Shown here: piece after piece, positions 53,663-62,472 of the stretch
How the letters are laid out: each line of letters opens with the position of its first letter
How positions within the stretch are numbered: the stretch's first letter is position 1
Assembly (NCBI GenBank): GCA_016787265.1
Contig: JAEUVF010000010.1
Location: 159,591 to 223,590, forward strand
Direction of reading: 5' to 3'
From: Flavipsychrobacter sp.
Lineage (GTDB): Bacteria; Bacteroidota; Bacteroidia; Chitinophagales; Chitinophagaceae
DNA: 64,000 nt
The notes under the pieces: generated by a model
What the model saw: only the letters and a program-made list of their open reading frames with translations
The model's database searches: none
What the model was told of the DNA's origin: nothing
Position numbers and translations under genes: made by a program

Positions 53663-55015
53663 GTGTTTTCTGCTGGTAAAAATAGAATCCTGCACTGGGT
53701 TGTAATATCCTCAGTAATTGCAGCTTCTGCCTGCAGGCAAACTGTTTTGCCTCCTCCATCGGATGTTGAACTTGTAACAGCCTGGGCTGATATGGCTACT
53801 TATCTGACTCAGCACACTCCTTCAAATTCCCCCACGTTTGCATCCAGAGCTTTTGGATATATCGGGCTGACCATGTATGAATCAGTTGTGCAGGGTTATT
53901 CCGGTCATCAATCCGTTGCACCACAGTTAAACGGGTTGGGAGTATTGGAGAAGCCCGAAAATGATAAGGTCTATCATTGGCCGCTTGCCTTAAATGCCGG
54001 ACAGGCAGAGATACTAAGATCTGTTTATGTTCAAACAAGTGGAGCCAATAAAAAAAGAGTCGATTCACTGGAAGCCGCATTTGAGCAGCGATGGAAAAAT
54101 GAGGGAATTGATAGGGAGCAGTTTGTACGATCCATTCATTATGGTAAAACGATCGCAAGGGAAATTTTTGAGTGGTCAAAATCAGATGGAGGGCATCGGG
54201 CATATTTAAAAAATTTTGACAAAACGTTGCCAGTCCGTTCCTTCCCCGGTTCCTGGAAACCGCCGTTGTATGCACAATCGTTCAGTCATTATCCGCTTCA
54301 TCCGCATTGGGGTAAGAACCGTTGCTTCCTGGAGGCGAATGCTGCAACAGAAGCCCCTGTGCCATTAACGTATGATACTACTCCGGGGTCAGCATATTAT
54401 GAGCAATTCAGACAGGTCTATGAGAAGAGTAAGGAATTAACACTTCTGGAAAAGGAAGCTGCTATCTGGTGGGGAGATGATCCGGATCTGAGCTTTACGC
54501 CACCTGGTCATTCCTATTCAATGGGAACCATTGCTATCCGCCAGCGGAAACCGGATCTAATTACTTGCGCAGAGACATATGCCCGGCTGGGCATCGCCGT
54601 TGCAGATGCATTTCGCAACTGCTGGAAATGGAAGTTTCAGTATTTCACAGAGCGGGCAAATACCTTCATTCCCGAACATATTGATTCAACCTGGGAGTCC
54701 TTCTGGCCTGACCCGCCATTTCCGGCATTTCCATCCGGACATGCAATGCAGGCGGCAGCGGCAGCAACTGTATTAACCGATTTGTATGGTGATAAGTTCC
54801 CGTTTGCAGATAGTTCTCATGTGGGAAAACCGGAAGATCCTATCCGTAAAGTTGGATTTAAAGCAAGGAGCTTTGATTCGTTTTGGGCTGCTGCGGAAGA
54901 AACAGCCAATTCTCGTTTTTATGGAGGCATTCATATACCAATTGATAATGAGAAGGGGCTGGAAAAGGGTAAAGAAATAGGAACCAATATAAATCGCCTC
55001 AAATGGAAAAGGTAA
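53663..55015 (+). CDS. Vanadium-dependent haloperoxidase / PAP2-like lipoprotein
   Basis: 450 residues, starting at GTG, 5 bp after the previous stop. The lipoprotein signal ends IAASAC (Cys near residue 23). The PAP2/haloperoxidase active-site set is complete: Lys and Arg in KFQYFTER, PSGH in FPAFPSGHAMQ, and Arg and His in SRFYGGIH. These bind vanadate in haloperoxidases or phosphate in acid phosphatases; sequence alone does not separate the two. It lies between two FG-GAP/UnbV genes and overlaps the second by 13 bp. Confidence 0.88.
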   Translation: MFSAGKNRILHWVVISSVIAASACRQTVLPPPSDVELVTAWADMATYLTQHTPSNSPTFASRAFGYIGLTMYESVVQGYSGHQSVAPQLNGLGVLEKPENDKVYHWPLALNAGQAEILRSVYVQTSGANKKRVDSLEAAFEQRWKNEGIDREQFVRSIHYGKTIAREIFEWSKSDGGHRAYLKNFDKTLPVRSFPGSWKPPLYAQSFSHYPLHPHWGKNRCFLEANAATEAPVPLTYDTTPGSAYYEQFRQVYEKSKELTLLEKEAAIWWGDDPDLSFTPPGHSYSMGTIAIRQRKPDLITCAETYARLGIAVADAFRNCWKWKFQYFTERANTFIPEHIDSTWESFWPDPPFPAFPSGHAMQAAAAATVLTDLYGDKFPFADSSHVGKPEDPIRKVGFKARSFDSFWAAAEETANSRFYGGIHIPIDNEKGLEKGKEIGTNINRLKWKR

Positions 55016-56691
55016 TTGTTCTGTTGATCAATCTTATATTGTTTGCCTTATCACCAATAACGGCACAGCTCAAATTTACAGATATCAGTTCAGCGGCGCG
55101 GATTCAACATGTTTATAAGGTCCATGAAGGACTATTTGGCGGTGGTGCCTGCGTATTTGATTTCAATACGGATGGCTGGGAAGATATATATATAACCGGG
55201 GGCAAAAACTCAGATCAGTTGTATAAAAACAATGGCGATGGAACCTTCACAGAAATGCTCGTTTCAGCAGGATTAACAGATACCAGGAAGTATGTAACCA
55301 ATGGAGTTTCCAGTGCGGATATTAACAGGGATGGATGGCCGGACCTGGTCATAACGACCATGACTACCCTAAATAATCCACCTCCTATTCCAAGAGCCAT
55401 CAATTTATTATTTCTCAATAAGGGAAATGGCAGCTTTCAGAATCTAACCAGAGAATTTGGGCTGGATCAATTGTATTCTTTCAGTACAGGCGCCAGTTTT
55501 GGTGATATCAACGCGGATGGATGGCCTGATCTTTACATCGGGAATTATTTCACTGAATTTACCGGTAACCTCGGAAATATAACAGATGAAACGGTAGTTG
55601 GCGCGAATCAGATTGCAAAAGGATATTTGTTTCTGAATGAAAACGGGAAACGCTATCGTGAAGTTGGGGCCGGTTATGGTTTAAACACTGCCGGATTTGG
55701 ATTTGGAGGAGTATTTACAGATTATGATAATGACCGGGATCAGGATCTATACATCAACCATGATTTTGGGTATAAGCGTACGGCCAACCTGTTGTATGAA
55801 AATAAATATCCGTCGGTGTATTTTCAGGAAGTTGGAAAACAAACGCAGATGGACCTGCGCATCAATTCAATGAGTGCAGCTGTTGGCGATTACAACAATG
55901 ATGGCTGGATGGATTACTATATGACCAATATCCGGTTTAACTGGTTTATGGTAAATGAGGGGAAGGGAAAATTTTTCGTCAATCGGGTAAAAGAGTTAGG
56001 GTGCAATTATGTTGCTATCAGTTGGGGTGCAAATTTTGCCGACTTCGACCAGGATGGCGATTTGGATTTGTATGTTGCCAATGGTGATTTGAATCCAAAT
56101 TGTAATCCGATCGGAGATTATTTTTTTGAAAATATCGGAGGAAAATTTCAGGAAACAGCCAAAGCGGTTGGATTGCAGGATTATGGAATAGGGAGAGGTT
56201 CTGTCGTATTTGACTATGATAAAGACGGAGACCTGGATGTACTGGTGGTGAACCAGGAGGCTATCTGTCCGGATTACCCGGCCAGTTCTGTAACGCGTTT
56301 ATACCGTAACGATTCAAAAACAGGCAACTGGTTGTCCGTTGCCTTGCAGGGTGTGGAGGCGGAACCTGAGGGAATAGGATCCCGGATCAGGATTGTGGTT
56401 GGAAAAACAGCCATGATCAGGGAAATTGATGGAGGCGGATCAAGTCATGTTTCTCAGAATACCCTCCGGGCGCATTTCGGGATAGGGTCTAATCAGAAAA
56501 TTGATTCTGTAATAGTCGAGTGGACAGGTGGTAATAGGCAGGTGCTCACGAATGTGCAACCCAACCAGTTTTTATTGATCCGGGAAGTACCAAAGCCTGC
56601 AAAAAAAACGAATTGGATTTACCTTATCATTGCGGGAGGGGTTGTTTTAGCTGGATTGACGGGCTGGGTACTAAGGCAAAAAAAATCGTAG
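55003..56691 (+). CDS. FG-GAP repeat protein with ASPIC/UnbV domain (CRTAC1 family), membrane anchored
   Basis: 562 residues. A signal peptide (about 1-21, LSPITAQ) is followed by FG-GAP blades (DFNTDGWEDIYI, DINRDGWPDLVI, DINADGWPDLYI, DYNNDGWMDYYM, DFDQDGDLDLYV, DYDKDGDLDVLV), a C-terminal ASPIC/UnbV domain (about 440-520, EGIGSRIRIVVGKTAMIREI) and one membrane helix at the end (about 535-556) with a basic tail. Such a single late helix with RQKKS might be a retention anchor. It starts inside the haloperoxidase-like gene, so translation is probably coupled. Confidence 0.9.
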   Translation: MEKVIVLLINLILFALSPITAQLKFTDISSAARIQHVYKVHEGLFGGGACVFDFNTDGWEDIYITGGKNSDQLYKNNGDGTFTEMLVSAGLTDTRKYVTNGVSSADINRDGWPDLVITTMTTLNNPPPIPRAINLLFLNKGNGSFQNLTREFGLDQLYSFSTGASFGDINADGWPDLYIGNYFTEFTGNLGNITDETVVGANQIAKGYLFLNENGKRYREVGAGYGLNTAGFGFGGVFTDYDNDRDQDLYINHDFGYKRTANLLYENKYPSVYFQEVGKQTQMDLRINSMSAAVGDYNNDGWMDYYMTNIRFNWFMVNEGKGKFFVNRVKELGCNYVAISWGANFADFDQDGDLDLYVANGDLNPNCNPIGDYFFENIGGKFQETAKAVGLQDYGIGRGSVVFDYDKDGDLDVLVVNQEAICPDYPASSVTRLYRNDSKTGNWLSVALQGVEAEPEGIGSRIRIVVGKTAMIREIDGGGSSHVSQNTLRAHFGIGSNQKIDSVIVEWTGGNRQVLTNVQPNQFLLIREVPKPAKKTNWIYLIIAGGVVLAGLTGWVLRQKKS

Positions 56692-56716
56692 TTTCAACAC
56701 TTTAAAGCAAGCAAAT

Positions 56717-57136
56717 ATGGATACACAATCGCGACGTGAATTCATTTCATCAACCGGAAAAGCAACTATTATGAGTGGATTAGGACTGGGCGCAGCTTCT
56801 GTGGATAGTGAATCAGCCCAACTCAAAAACAGGTTTATTCACCACGTATTCTTTTGGTTGAAAAATCCTGAAAACCAGGAAGACAAACAAAAGCTGATAG
56901 CGGGTTTGCAAAAACTTACCAAAGCCAAAACAATTGAGTCGGCTCATATTGGTGTTCCGGCTAATACCAGCAGGGAGGTGATTGAACGCAGTTACCAGGT
57001 GTCCTGGTTGCTGGTATTTAAAAATGATGCAGACCAGGAAGTTTACCAAAGTGATCCCATACATCTCAAATTTATTGAGGAATGCAGTATGCTTTGGGAG
57101 AAAGTGGTGGTTTATGATAGTGTTCAGGCAGGATAA
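56717..57136 (+). CDS. Dabb-domain (stress-responsive A/B barrel) protein with Tat-like leader
   Basis: 139 residues. The leader SRREFISSTGKATIMSGLGL is of the twin-arginine kind. The Dabb ferredoxin-like domain (about 38-135) has RFIHHVFFWLKNPENQEDKQ and a SWLLVFKNDADQEVYQSDPIH core. Related small proteins act as dimeric barrels in stress or polyketide cyclisation; no catalytic role can be assigned. It is the last gene of the SusCD/haloperoxidase cluster, 25 bp after the FG-GAP gene. Confidence 0.85.
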   Translation: MDTQSRREFISSTGKATIMSGLGLGAASVDSESAQLKNRFIHHVFFWLKNPENQEDKQKLIAGLQKLTKAKTIESAHIGVPANTSREVIERSYQVSWLLVFKNDADQEVYQSDPIHLKFIEECSMLWEKVVVYDSVQAG

Positions 57137-57183
57137 AAAAAGATTCCTGGCTGCGCTTGTTAGAAAACGGACAGTCCAGGAAC
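57134..57183 (-). terminator. Candidate terminator of the T9SS cargo gene
   Basis: On the minus strand TTCCTGG, a 25-nt loop, CCAGGAA, then TCTTTTTTT. The loop is long, so confidence is moderate; it lies in the gap between the convergent Dabb and T9SS genes. Confidence 0.45.
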
Positions 57184-57237
57184 TCTACCAGAAGTGATCC
57201 TCTGCACCTTCCAAATTAATCGAACCGTGCAGTATTT

Positions 57238-58395
57238 TTAAAGCACCATGATTTTGATTGCCTCACCATTCACCTGCATTACATACATGCCCTTTTGCAG
57301 TCCCTGGTGATCAAAAGCGTGACGGTTGCTATTGAAGTTGATTTGTTTTACAAGTTGGCCTGAGAACGAATACAATTTGATATTTCTTGTCTTGGTCTCA
57401 GAGAAAATCAGTTCGGTACGACCTACCTGGTTAATAACACGCATGGTGCTGAAGCTTTGATTGATCCGGATAACATCTGAATATACCATACGATCCAGGA
57501 TGTTTACACCACGAATACGATAGAAACCATTCTGTAAAGGTGTTTTATCAATGAAGGTGTATTGACCGGTGCGACCGTTAACCGTTGCCACCTGTCCGAT
57601 GTTTTCATATTTCATTCCATCTGCTGAACGTTCAATATAAAAGGTTTTAGCTTCGTGGTTGTCTGCTGTAGTAAAGTTGATGCGGTTCTGGCCGTTTTCA
57701 GCAAAACCTTTGATGCTGGTGAATTCAAGAGGAAGGGTACCAAAGTCAAAATAATAACCGGTAGTAAACTGAACAAAATTGTTTTGACTGTTAGGGTGAA
57801 AGCCACCGTTCATTCGAATTCTTCCTGTTAACGTGAATCCACCTGCAAGACTGGCATCTAAAAGGTAAACGGTTTCAGATGTATTACCACTCAGTGAATA
57901 CGACTCATGTATGGCCTGTCCGTTTAATTCCAGTTGATCGATAGTCATTGTACCTCTATGACCATTGTTATTACCCAGAGACAGATTCATTTGTATATAG
58001 TTCATATTCTGAAGGTCTGCTCTCCTTGAATTACCAACAAAATCACGGATGTTCTGAATTCTTCCACTTTGGTTTGCACGTCTTGTTGTACCTGAATATG
58101 CAGCGGTTTGATTTGTGAATTCGTTGTTCTGAGGGTTGTAGCTTATTGAAAAACGAATTTCCGGTTGATTTTGAAAAGTATAGTTTTGACGCTCTGAGCT
58201 ATTGGATAAGTTAGGGGTACCATAGTTTACTACTGCATTATTTCTACTGGGATTTATATCCTCGATACGTTGAGCCAGTAATGCATTTGATCTGTTTGCA
58301 GGAATTGCCCCGTTGTTGAACTGCGCTTCGCTGGTAACAGCGCATAAGATGGTCAGGCAGAGCATGAGCATGCTCTTGTAAAAGATAGTTTTCAT
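57238..58395 (-). CDS. Secreted protein with type IX sorting domain
   Basis: 385 residues. The ATG at 58395 gives a clear signal peptide (MKTIFYKSMLMLCLTILCAV...SEAQ); a longer frame to 58521 adds an unlikely leader. The middle (about 40-220) is Asn/Gln-rich and beta-like. A fibronectin-like segment (about 228-315: FTSIKGFAENGQNRINFTTAD) precedes a C-terminal type A sorting domain (LYSFSGQLVKQINFN ... GMYVMQVNGEAIKIMVL). It should be exported by the type IX system. No enzymatic domain is seen; an adhesin-like role is only a guess. Confidence 0.82.
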   Translation of the reverse strand: MKTIFYKSMLMLCLTILCAVTSEAQFNNGAIPANRSNALLAQRIEDINPSRNNAVVNYGTPNLSNSSERQNYTFQNQPEIRFSISYNPQNNEFTNQTAAYSGTTRRANQSGRIQNIRDFVGNSRRADLQNMNYIQMNLSLGNNNGHRGTMTIDQLELNGQAIHESYSLSGNTSETVYLLDASLAGGFTLTGRIRMNGGFHPNSQNNFVQFTTGYYFDFGTLPLEFTSIKGFAENGQNRINFTTADNHEAKTFYIERSADGMKYENIGQVATVNGRTGQYTFIDKTPLQNGFYRIRGVNILDRMVYSDVIRINQSFSTMRVINQVGRTELIFSETKTRNIKLYSFSGQLVKQINFNSNRHAFDHQGLQKGMYVMQVNGEAIKIMVL

Positions 58396-58478
58396 TTCTG
58401 GTACGATTAATTGTTTAATCGGCTTTTGGTAGGACGAGGATCGATTCTGGTATAGGGTAGATAAGGTTTTATCTTTAG

Positions 58479-58540
58479 ATCGGTATAAGGTTTCTACCGA
58501 TGACAAGACAAAGGTAAACACTTAGTTGAAATCTACTAAG
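58479..58540 (-). promoter_or_regulatory. Candidate promoter with two dyads upstream of the T9SS cargo gene
   Basis: On the minus strand TACCTTTG (58509-58516) is a perfect -7 box. An inverted repeat CTTAGT/ACTAAG (58521-58526 and 58535-58540) covers the -33 side, and a second perfect one ATCGGTA/TACCGAT (58479-58485 and 58495-58501) falls at or just after the expected start of transcription. The leader to the ATG is about 105 nt. Confidence 0.45.
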
Positions 58541-58597
58541 GGTAAGCACCTATATTCGATTACTGGGCGAATTCCTTCGACGAATAGCATTTTTACC

Positions 58598-58627
58598 CGA
58601 AAAAAACCGTAGTTCTTCGGGTCTAAC
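58598..58627 (-). terminator. Candidate terminator after pgl
   Basis: A 7-bp inverted repeat ACCCGAA/TTCGGGT with T-rich right arm on the minus strand, 31-60 bp downstream of the pgl stop. The T run lies partly inside the loop, so it is not an ideal terminator. Confidence 0.4.
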
Positions 58628-58657
58628 CGTATTTTCTGCAGGGATTGAGGAGGGTAC

Positions 58658-59389
58658 TCAGCGGCGTTCAAGTGCAGCAGCTGCGGCTTCATCAACCATC
58701 CAAACGGTGGCTCCTGCTATCGATTGAACTGATTGAGAAGGGTATTCTTCGATATCTCTTGGGCCCTCCAGCACATTTGCCAGTGCTTTTGCTTTACCCT
58801 GGCCGGTAGTAAGAAATAAGATGCAGCTTGAAAGATTTGCGATGGGTCGGGTAATGGTTACCCGGAACATATCCTGTTGGGGCAGGAAAAAGGAGCTGCA
58901 CCAGCGGGTGTTTTCATGGATCACTTCTGTATGGGGAAATAAGGAGAGCGTATGCGCATCATCGCCCATTCCAAGTATCAGAAGATCAAAGCTATGTGGT
59001 TGATTATCAAAATACTGGTGTAAGATTTTTTCATAGGCGGCGGCGGAATCAGCGGGACTGTCGAAATCGGTTCGCATGATATGGATTTGCTCTTCCGGGA
59101 TGTTTACCCTGTTAAGCAGGGTATCATAAGCCATACGGGCATTATTACGTTCATCTTCCAGAGGTACATATCGTTCATCACCCCAGAACACATGGATTTT
59201 ACTCCAATCAACCTGGCTTTTTAGTGGATCTTCAGCGAGTAACTGATGCAGGCGTTTGGGGGTGGAGCCGCCAGACAGACAGATGGTAAATCGATCCTGC
59301 CGGTTCAGCACTTCTCTTATGCGGTGAACGATGAAATGTGCTGCCTCTGAAGCAACCGCTTCAGCGTTGGGGAAGATGTGGAGTTGCAT
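58658..59389 (-). CDS. pgl: 6-phosphogluconolactonase
   Basis: 243 residues of the DevB/Pgl type. Family marks are ICLSGGSTPKRLHQLLA, VFWGDERYVPLEDERNNARM and LILGMGDDAHTLSLFPHT. It hydrolyses 6-phosphogluconolactone, the second step of the oxidative pentose phosphate pathway. It lies 14 bp after zwf in the unit gnd-zwf-pgl. Confidence 0.95.
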   Translation of the reverse strand: MQLHIFPNAEAVASEAAHFIVHRIREVLNRQDRFTICLSGGSTPKRLHQLLAEDPLKSQVDWSKIHVFWGDERYVPLEDERNNARMAYDTLLNRVNIPEEQIHIMRTDFDSPADSAAAYEKILHQYFDNQPHSFDLLILGMGDDAHTLSLFPHTEVIHENTRWCSSFFLPQQDMFRVTITRPIANLSSCILFLTTGQGKAKALANVLEGPRDIEEYPSQSVQSIAGATVWMVDEAAAAALERR

Positions 59390-59403
59390 ATAAGTATGAG
59401 TAA

Positions 59404-60924
59404 TCAGCGTTCTTTATGGGGTTCGGGTAGAGAGGCCCAATTCCGGCCATCCCGGGCGATCAGGGCTTCAGAGTCCTCGGGTCCCCAGGACCCGGGGGAA
59501 TAATTCGGGAAGTCGACCGGCGGACGTTGTTGCCAGGCTTCGAGTATAGGCATAATCACTTTCCAGGCAGCAGCTACCTGGTCTTCCCGCATGAAAAGGG
59601 TGGCATTTCCTTCCATCACATCCAGAAGCAGGGTTTCATATGCTTCGGGTTCATGCTCTTCGTATGCATCCTGGTAACTGAAGATCATATCAACCGGATT
59701 GAGGGTGAGATCCTGTCCAGGTCGTTTAGCCTGGAAACGCAGGCGGATATCCATTTCCGGAGCAATACTTATGGTCAGGCGATTCGCTCTCCAGGTTTCA
59801 GCTGATTCCGGAGGGAAGGCATAATTCGGTGCCGCTTTGAACTGAACAGTAATAATGGTTTCCTTATCAGCCATCCGTTTACCGGTGCGCACATAAAAGG
59901 GTACATCCTGCCACCGCCAGTTATCAATATAAAACTTAACTGCTGCAAAAGTTTCTACGGGAGAGTCGGTGATCACATTTTTCTCCTGGCGATATCCTTC
60001 CACTTCCTTGCCTTTCATCCATCCCGCGCTATATTGTCCGCGTACTGCCATTTTGTGAACTTCTTCTTTTGAAATTTTCCGGATGGCATGGAGGACGTCC
60101 ACTTTTTTATTCCGGATCTCATCGGCATCAAAGCTTACTGGGGCTTCCATAGCTACCATACAAAGTAGCTGCAGGATATGGTTTTGTACCATATCCCGAA
60201 GGGCTCCCGAGCTTTCATAGAAATCACCCCGGCCTTCCACTCCAACGGTTTCGGAAGCGGTAATCTGTATATGATCGATATAATTCCGGTTCCAGATAGG
60301 TTCAAACAGCGCATTGGCAAAACGAAGTGCCAGGATATTCTGAACCGTTTCCTTACCCAGGTAGTGATCGATCCGGTAAATCTGTTTTTCATCAAACATG
60401 CCTGCCAGCAGTTTATTAAGCTCCAGTGCTGATGCCAGATCATGTCCAAATGGTTTCTCTACCACCACACGGGTACATTTGGTGTCTGAACAGATATTCA
60501 GAGGGCCAAGTTTACTAACGATGCCCGGCACCAGTTGAGGTGCTACAGCCAGGTAAAAGATTACATTGGGATGTTCACCGTATTCGGCTTCTTTTACTTT
60601 TACGATCTCGGCTATTTTTTCAAATTCGGCTTCATTTTCGGCATCCATCTGGAGATAGGCAACATGATTGGCGAACACCTGCCATTTGCCACCCTGGTCA
60701 TCTTTACGGCGACTGAATTGCTGAATGCCATTAAAGAGATGTTTTCGATAGGAGTCATTATCATATGGGCGACGCCCGATACCAACGATATCAAATTTTT
60801 CGGGCATCCATTCGTCAATAAAAAGATTATAGAGAGCCGGAGAAAGTTTGCGATGATTGAGGTCACCGCTTCCACCGAAGATAAATATCAGAGAGGAGGC
60901 AGGTCTTTTATGTGTAGCAGACAT
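59404..60924 (-). CDS. zwf: Glucose-6-phosphate 1-dehydrogenase
   Basis: 506 residues. The NADP-binding motif is FIFGGSGDLNHRKL, the active-site motif RIDHYLGKE with the catalytic-type His near residue 240 follows, and the C-terminal domain is complete. It makes 6-phosphogluconolactone and NADPH. The ATG at 60924 (MSATHKRPASS) has an A-rich upstream stretch as usual in Bacteroidota; an alternative ATG at 60963 overlaps the gnd stop by 10 bp and adds 13 residues, which would allow translational coupling. Confidence 0.95.
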   Translation of the reverse strand: MSATHKRPASSLIFIFGGSGDLNHRKLSPALYNLFIDEWMPEKFDIVGIGRRPYDNDSYRKHLFNGIQQFSRRKDDQGGKWQVFANHVAYLQMDAENEAEFEKIAEIVKVKEAEYGEHPNVIFYLAVAPQLVPGIVSKLGPLNICSDTKCTRVVVEKPFGHDLASALELNKLLAGMFDEKQIYRIDHYLGKETVQNILALRFANALFEPIWNRNYIDHIQITASETVGVEGRGDFYESSGALRDMVQNHILQLLCMVAMEAPVSFDADEIRNKKVDVLHAIRKISKEEVHKMAVRGQYSAGWMKGKEVEGYRQEKNVITDSPVETFAAVKFYIDNWRWQDVPFYVRTGKRMADKETIITVQFKAAPNYAFPPESAETWRANRLTISIAPEMDIRLRFQAKRPGQDLTLNPVDMIFSYQDAYEEHEPEAYETLLLDVMEGNATLFMREDQVAAAWKVIMPILEAWQQRPPVDFPNYSPGSWGPEDSEALIARDGRNWASLPEPHKER

Positions 60925-60953
60925 GGTTTTTTGCTTTGTTGAATTTTCAGTTC

Positions 60954-62393
60954 TCAGGTCCATTGGGTATGAAATTTCCCTTCGCGATCCACTCTTTCAT
61001 AGGTATGCGCACCAAAATAATCGCGCTGTGCCTGCAGCAGGTTCAGCGGTAATCTTCCGGTGGTGAAAGCATCGTAATAACTGAGGGCCGTCATGTGTCC
61101 TCCTGCGGTGAAACCATTTAATGCTGCAAGGCTGAGGATTTTTCTCAGGGAACTTATCTGGCCGGATATCACGGTTGCGATCTTTTCATCAAGCAGTAAA
61201 TTGCTGATAGCAGGGTTACGAAGATAGGCTTCGTAAAATGTTTCCAGCAGGGTGGAACGGATAATACAACCACCGCGCCACACTTTCACTGCATTGTGCA
61301 GGGGAATATCCATCGACAATTCTTTGGAGGCGGTATGCAACATGGCCATACCCTGAACATAGGAGAGAATGACTGCGGCAAAAAGGGCTTTGCGACAATC
61401 TTCAGCGAGTGCAGTTTTATCGATGGAAAGTGATTCGGTTACAGATGAATGGGTATGCCGACTGACTAATTCACTGTGAAGTTTTTCAGCGCTAATGCGA
61501 TCTGTTTTTAAAGCAGACATTGCCCGCATAGTAACAGCCATATCAATTGTGGGAATGGCAACGCCCAGGTCCATCGCAATTTGGGAGGTCCATTTACCAG
61601 TGCCTTTGGAGCCGGCTTTATCCAGTATCTGATCAACCAGGTGCGTACCGGTTTCCGGATCCATCTGCTGGAAGATGGAGGCGGTAATTTCAATCAGGTA
61701 GGATTTCAGTTCACCTTCGTTCCAGTTGCTGAAAAGCTGATGAAGTTCTTCATTGGTGAAGTTTCCACCCCGCCTGAGCAGGTCATAGGTTTCACAGATG
61801 AGTTGCATAATCGCATATTCGATACCGTTATGCACCATTTTCACGAAATGTCCGGCAGCGCCTTTGCCCATATAATCCACGCAGGGTTCATTATTTACTT
61901 TGGCAGCGATGGAGGACAGGACCGGTTTTAGTTGTTGCCAGGCAGTTTCGTCTCCACCGGGCATCATGGAAGGACCAGTGCGGGCGCCTTCTTCGCCACC
62001 GGAAACTCCGATCCCGATAAAATGAATGCCTTTGGGTTGCAGGTATTCATACCGGCGAAGGGTATCGGTATAGTAGGTATTGCCACCATCGATGATAATA
62101 TCGCCCTGGTTAATCAGAGGCAGGAGGCTTTCAATAACATCGTCTACCGGTTTACCGGCTGGAACGAGTATCATTATACGGCGGGGCAGGGAAAGTTGTG
62201 CCACCATTTCCTCCAGGGTATTTACACCTTTCACGATGGTGCCAGGTGTAGCCGAAGCTTCAAAGTCCCGGGTTTTCTGAGGGTCTTTATCAAAACCGAT
62301 AGCTTTAAAGCCGTGATCGGCAACATTCAGCAGGAGGTTTCGGCCCATTACACCGAGCCCTACCATGCCGAAATCAAAGGTTTGGTTGTCCAT
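60954..62393 (-). CDS. gnd: 6-phosphogluconate dehydrogenase, decarboxylating
   Basis: 479 residues. The NADP-binding start is FGMVGLGVMGRNLLLN, the substrate signature IIDGGNTYYTDT and GVSGGEEGARTGPSMMPGG, and the active-site Lys lies in GAAGHFVKMVHNGIEY. It produces ribulose 5-phosphate and NADPH. The start at 62393 (MDNQTFDFGMVG) matches the family; an upstream ATG at 62441 would add a leader. First gene of the gnd-zwf-pgl unit. Confidence 0.95.
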   Translation of the reverse strand: MDNQTFDFGMVGLGVMGRNLLLNVADHGFKAIGFDKDPQKTRDFEASATPGTIVKGVNTLEEMVAQLSLPRRIMILVPAGKPVDDVIESLLPLINQGDIIIDGGNTYYTDTLRRYEYLQPKGIHFIGIGVSGGEEGARTGPSMMPGGDETAWQQLKPVLSSIAAKVNNEPCVDYMGKGAAGHFVKMVHNGIEYAIMQLICETYDLLRRGGNFTNEELHQLFSNWNEGELKSYLIEITASIFQQMDPETGTHLVDQILDKAGSKGTGKWTSQIAMDLGVAIPTIDMAVTMRAMSALKTDRISAEKLHSELVSRHTHSSVTESLSIDKTALAEDCRKALFAAVILSYVQGMAMLHTASKELSMDIPLHNAVKVWRGGCIIRSTLLETFYEAYLRNPAISNLLLDEKIATVISGQISSLRKILSLAALNGFTAGGHMTALSYYDAFTTGRLPLNLLQAQRDYFGAHTYERVDREGKFHTQWT

Positions 62394-62472
62394 TGCAGTT
62401 GGTTGGATAGGCCGCAAAGGTAAGCAGCAATGCTGAACCATTGGTCAGCATTCTGCCAGATGCTTATGAAAC

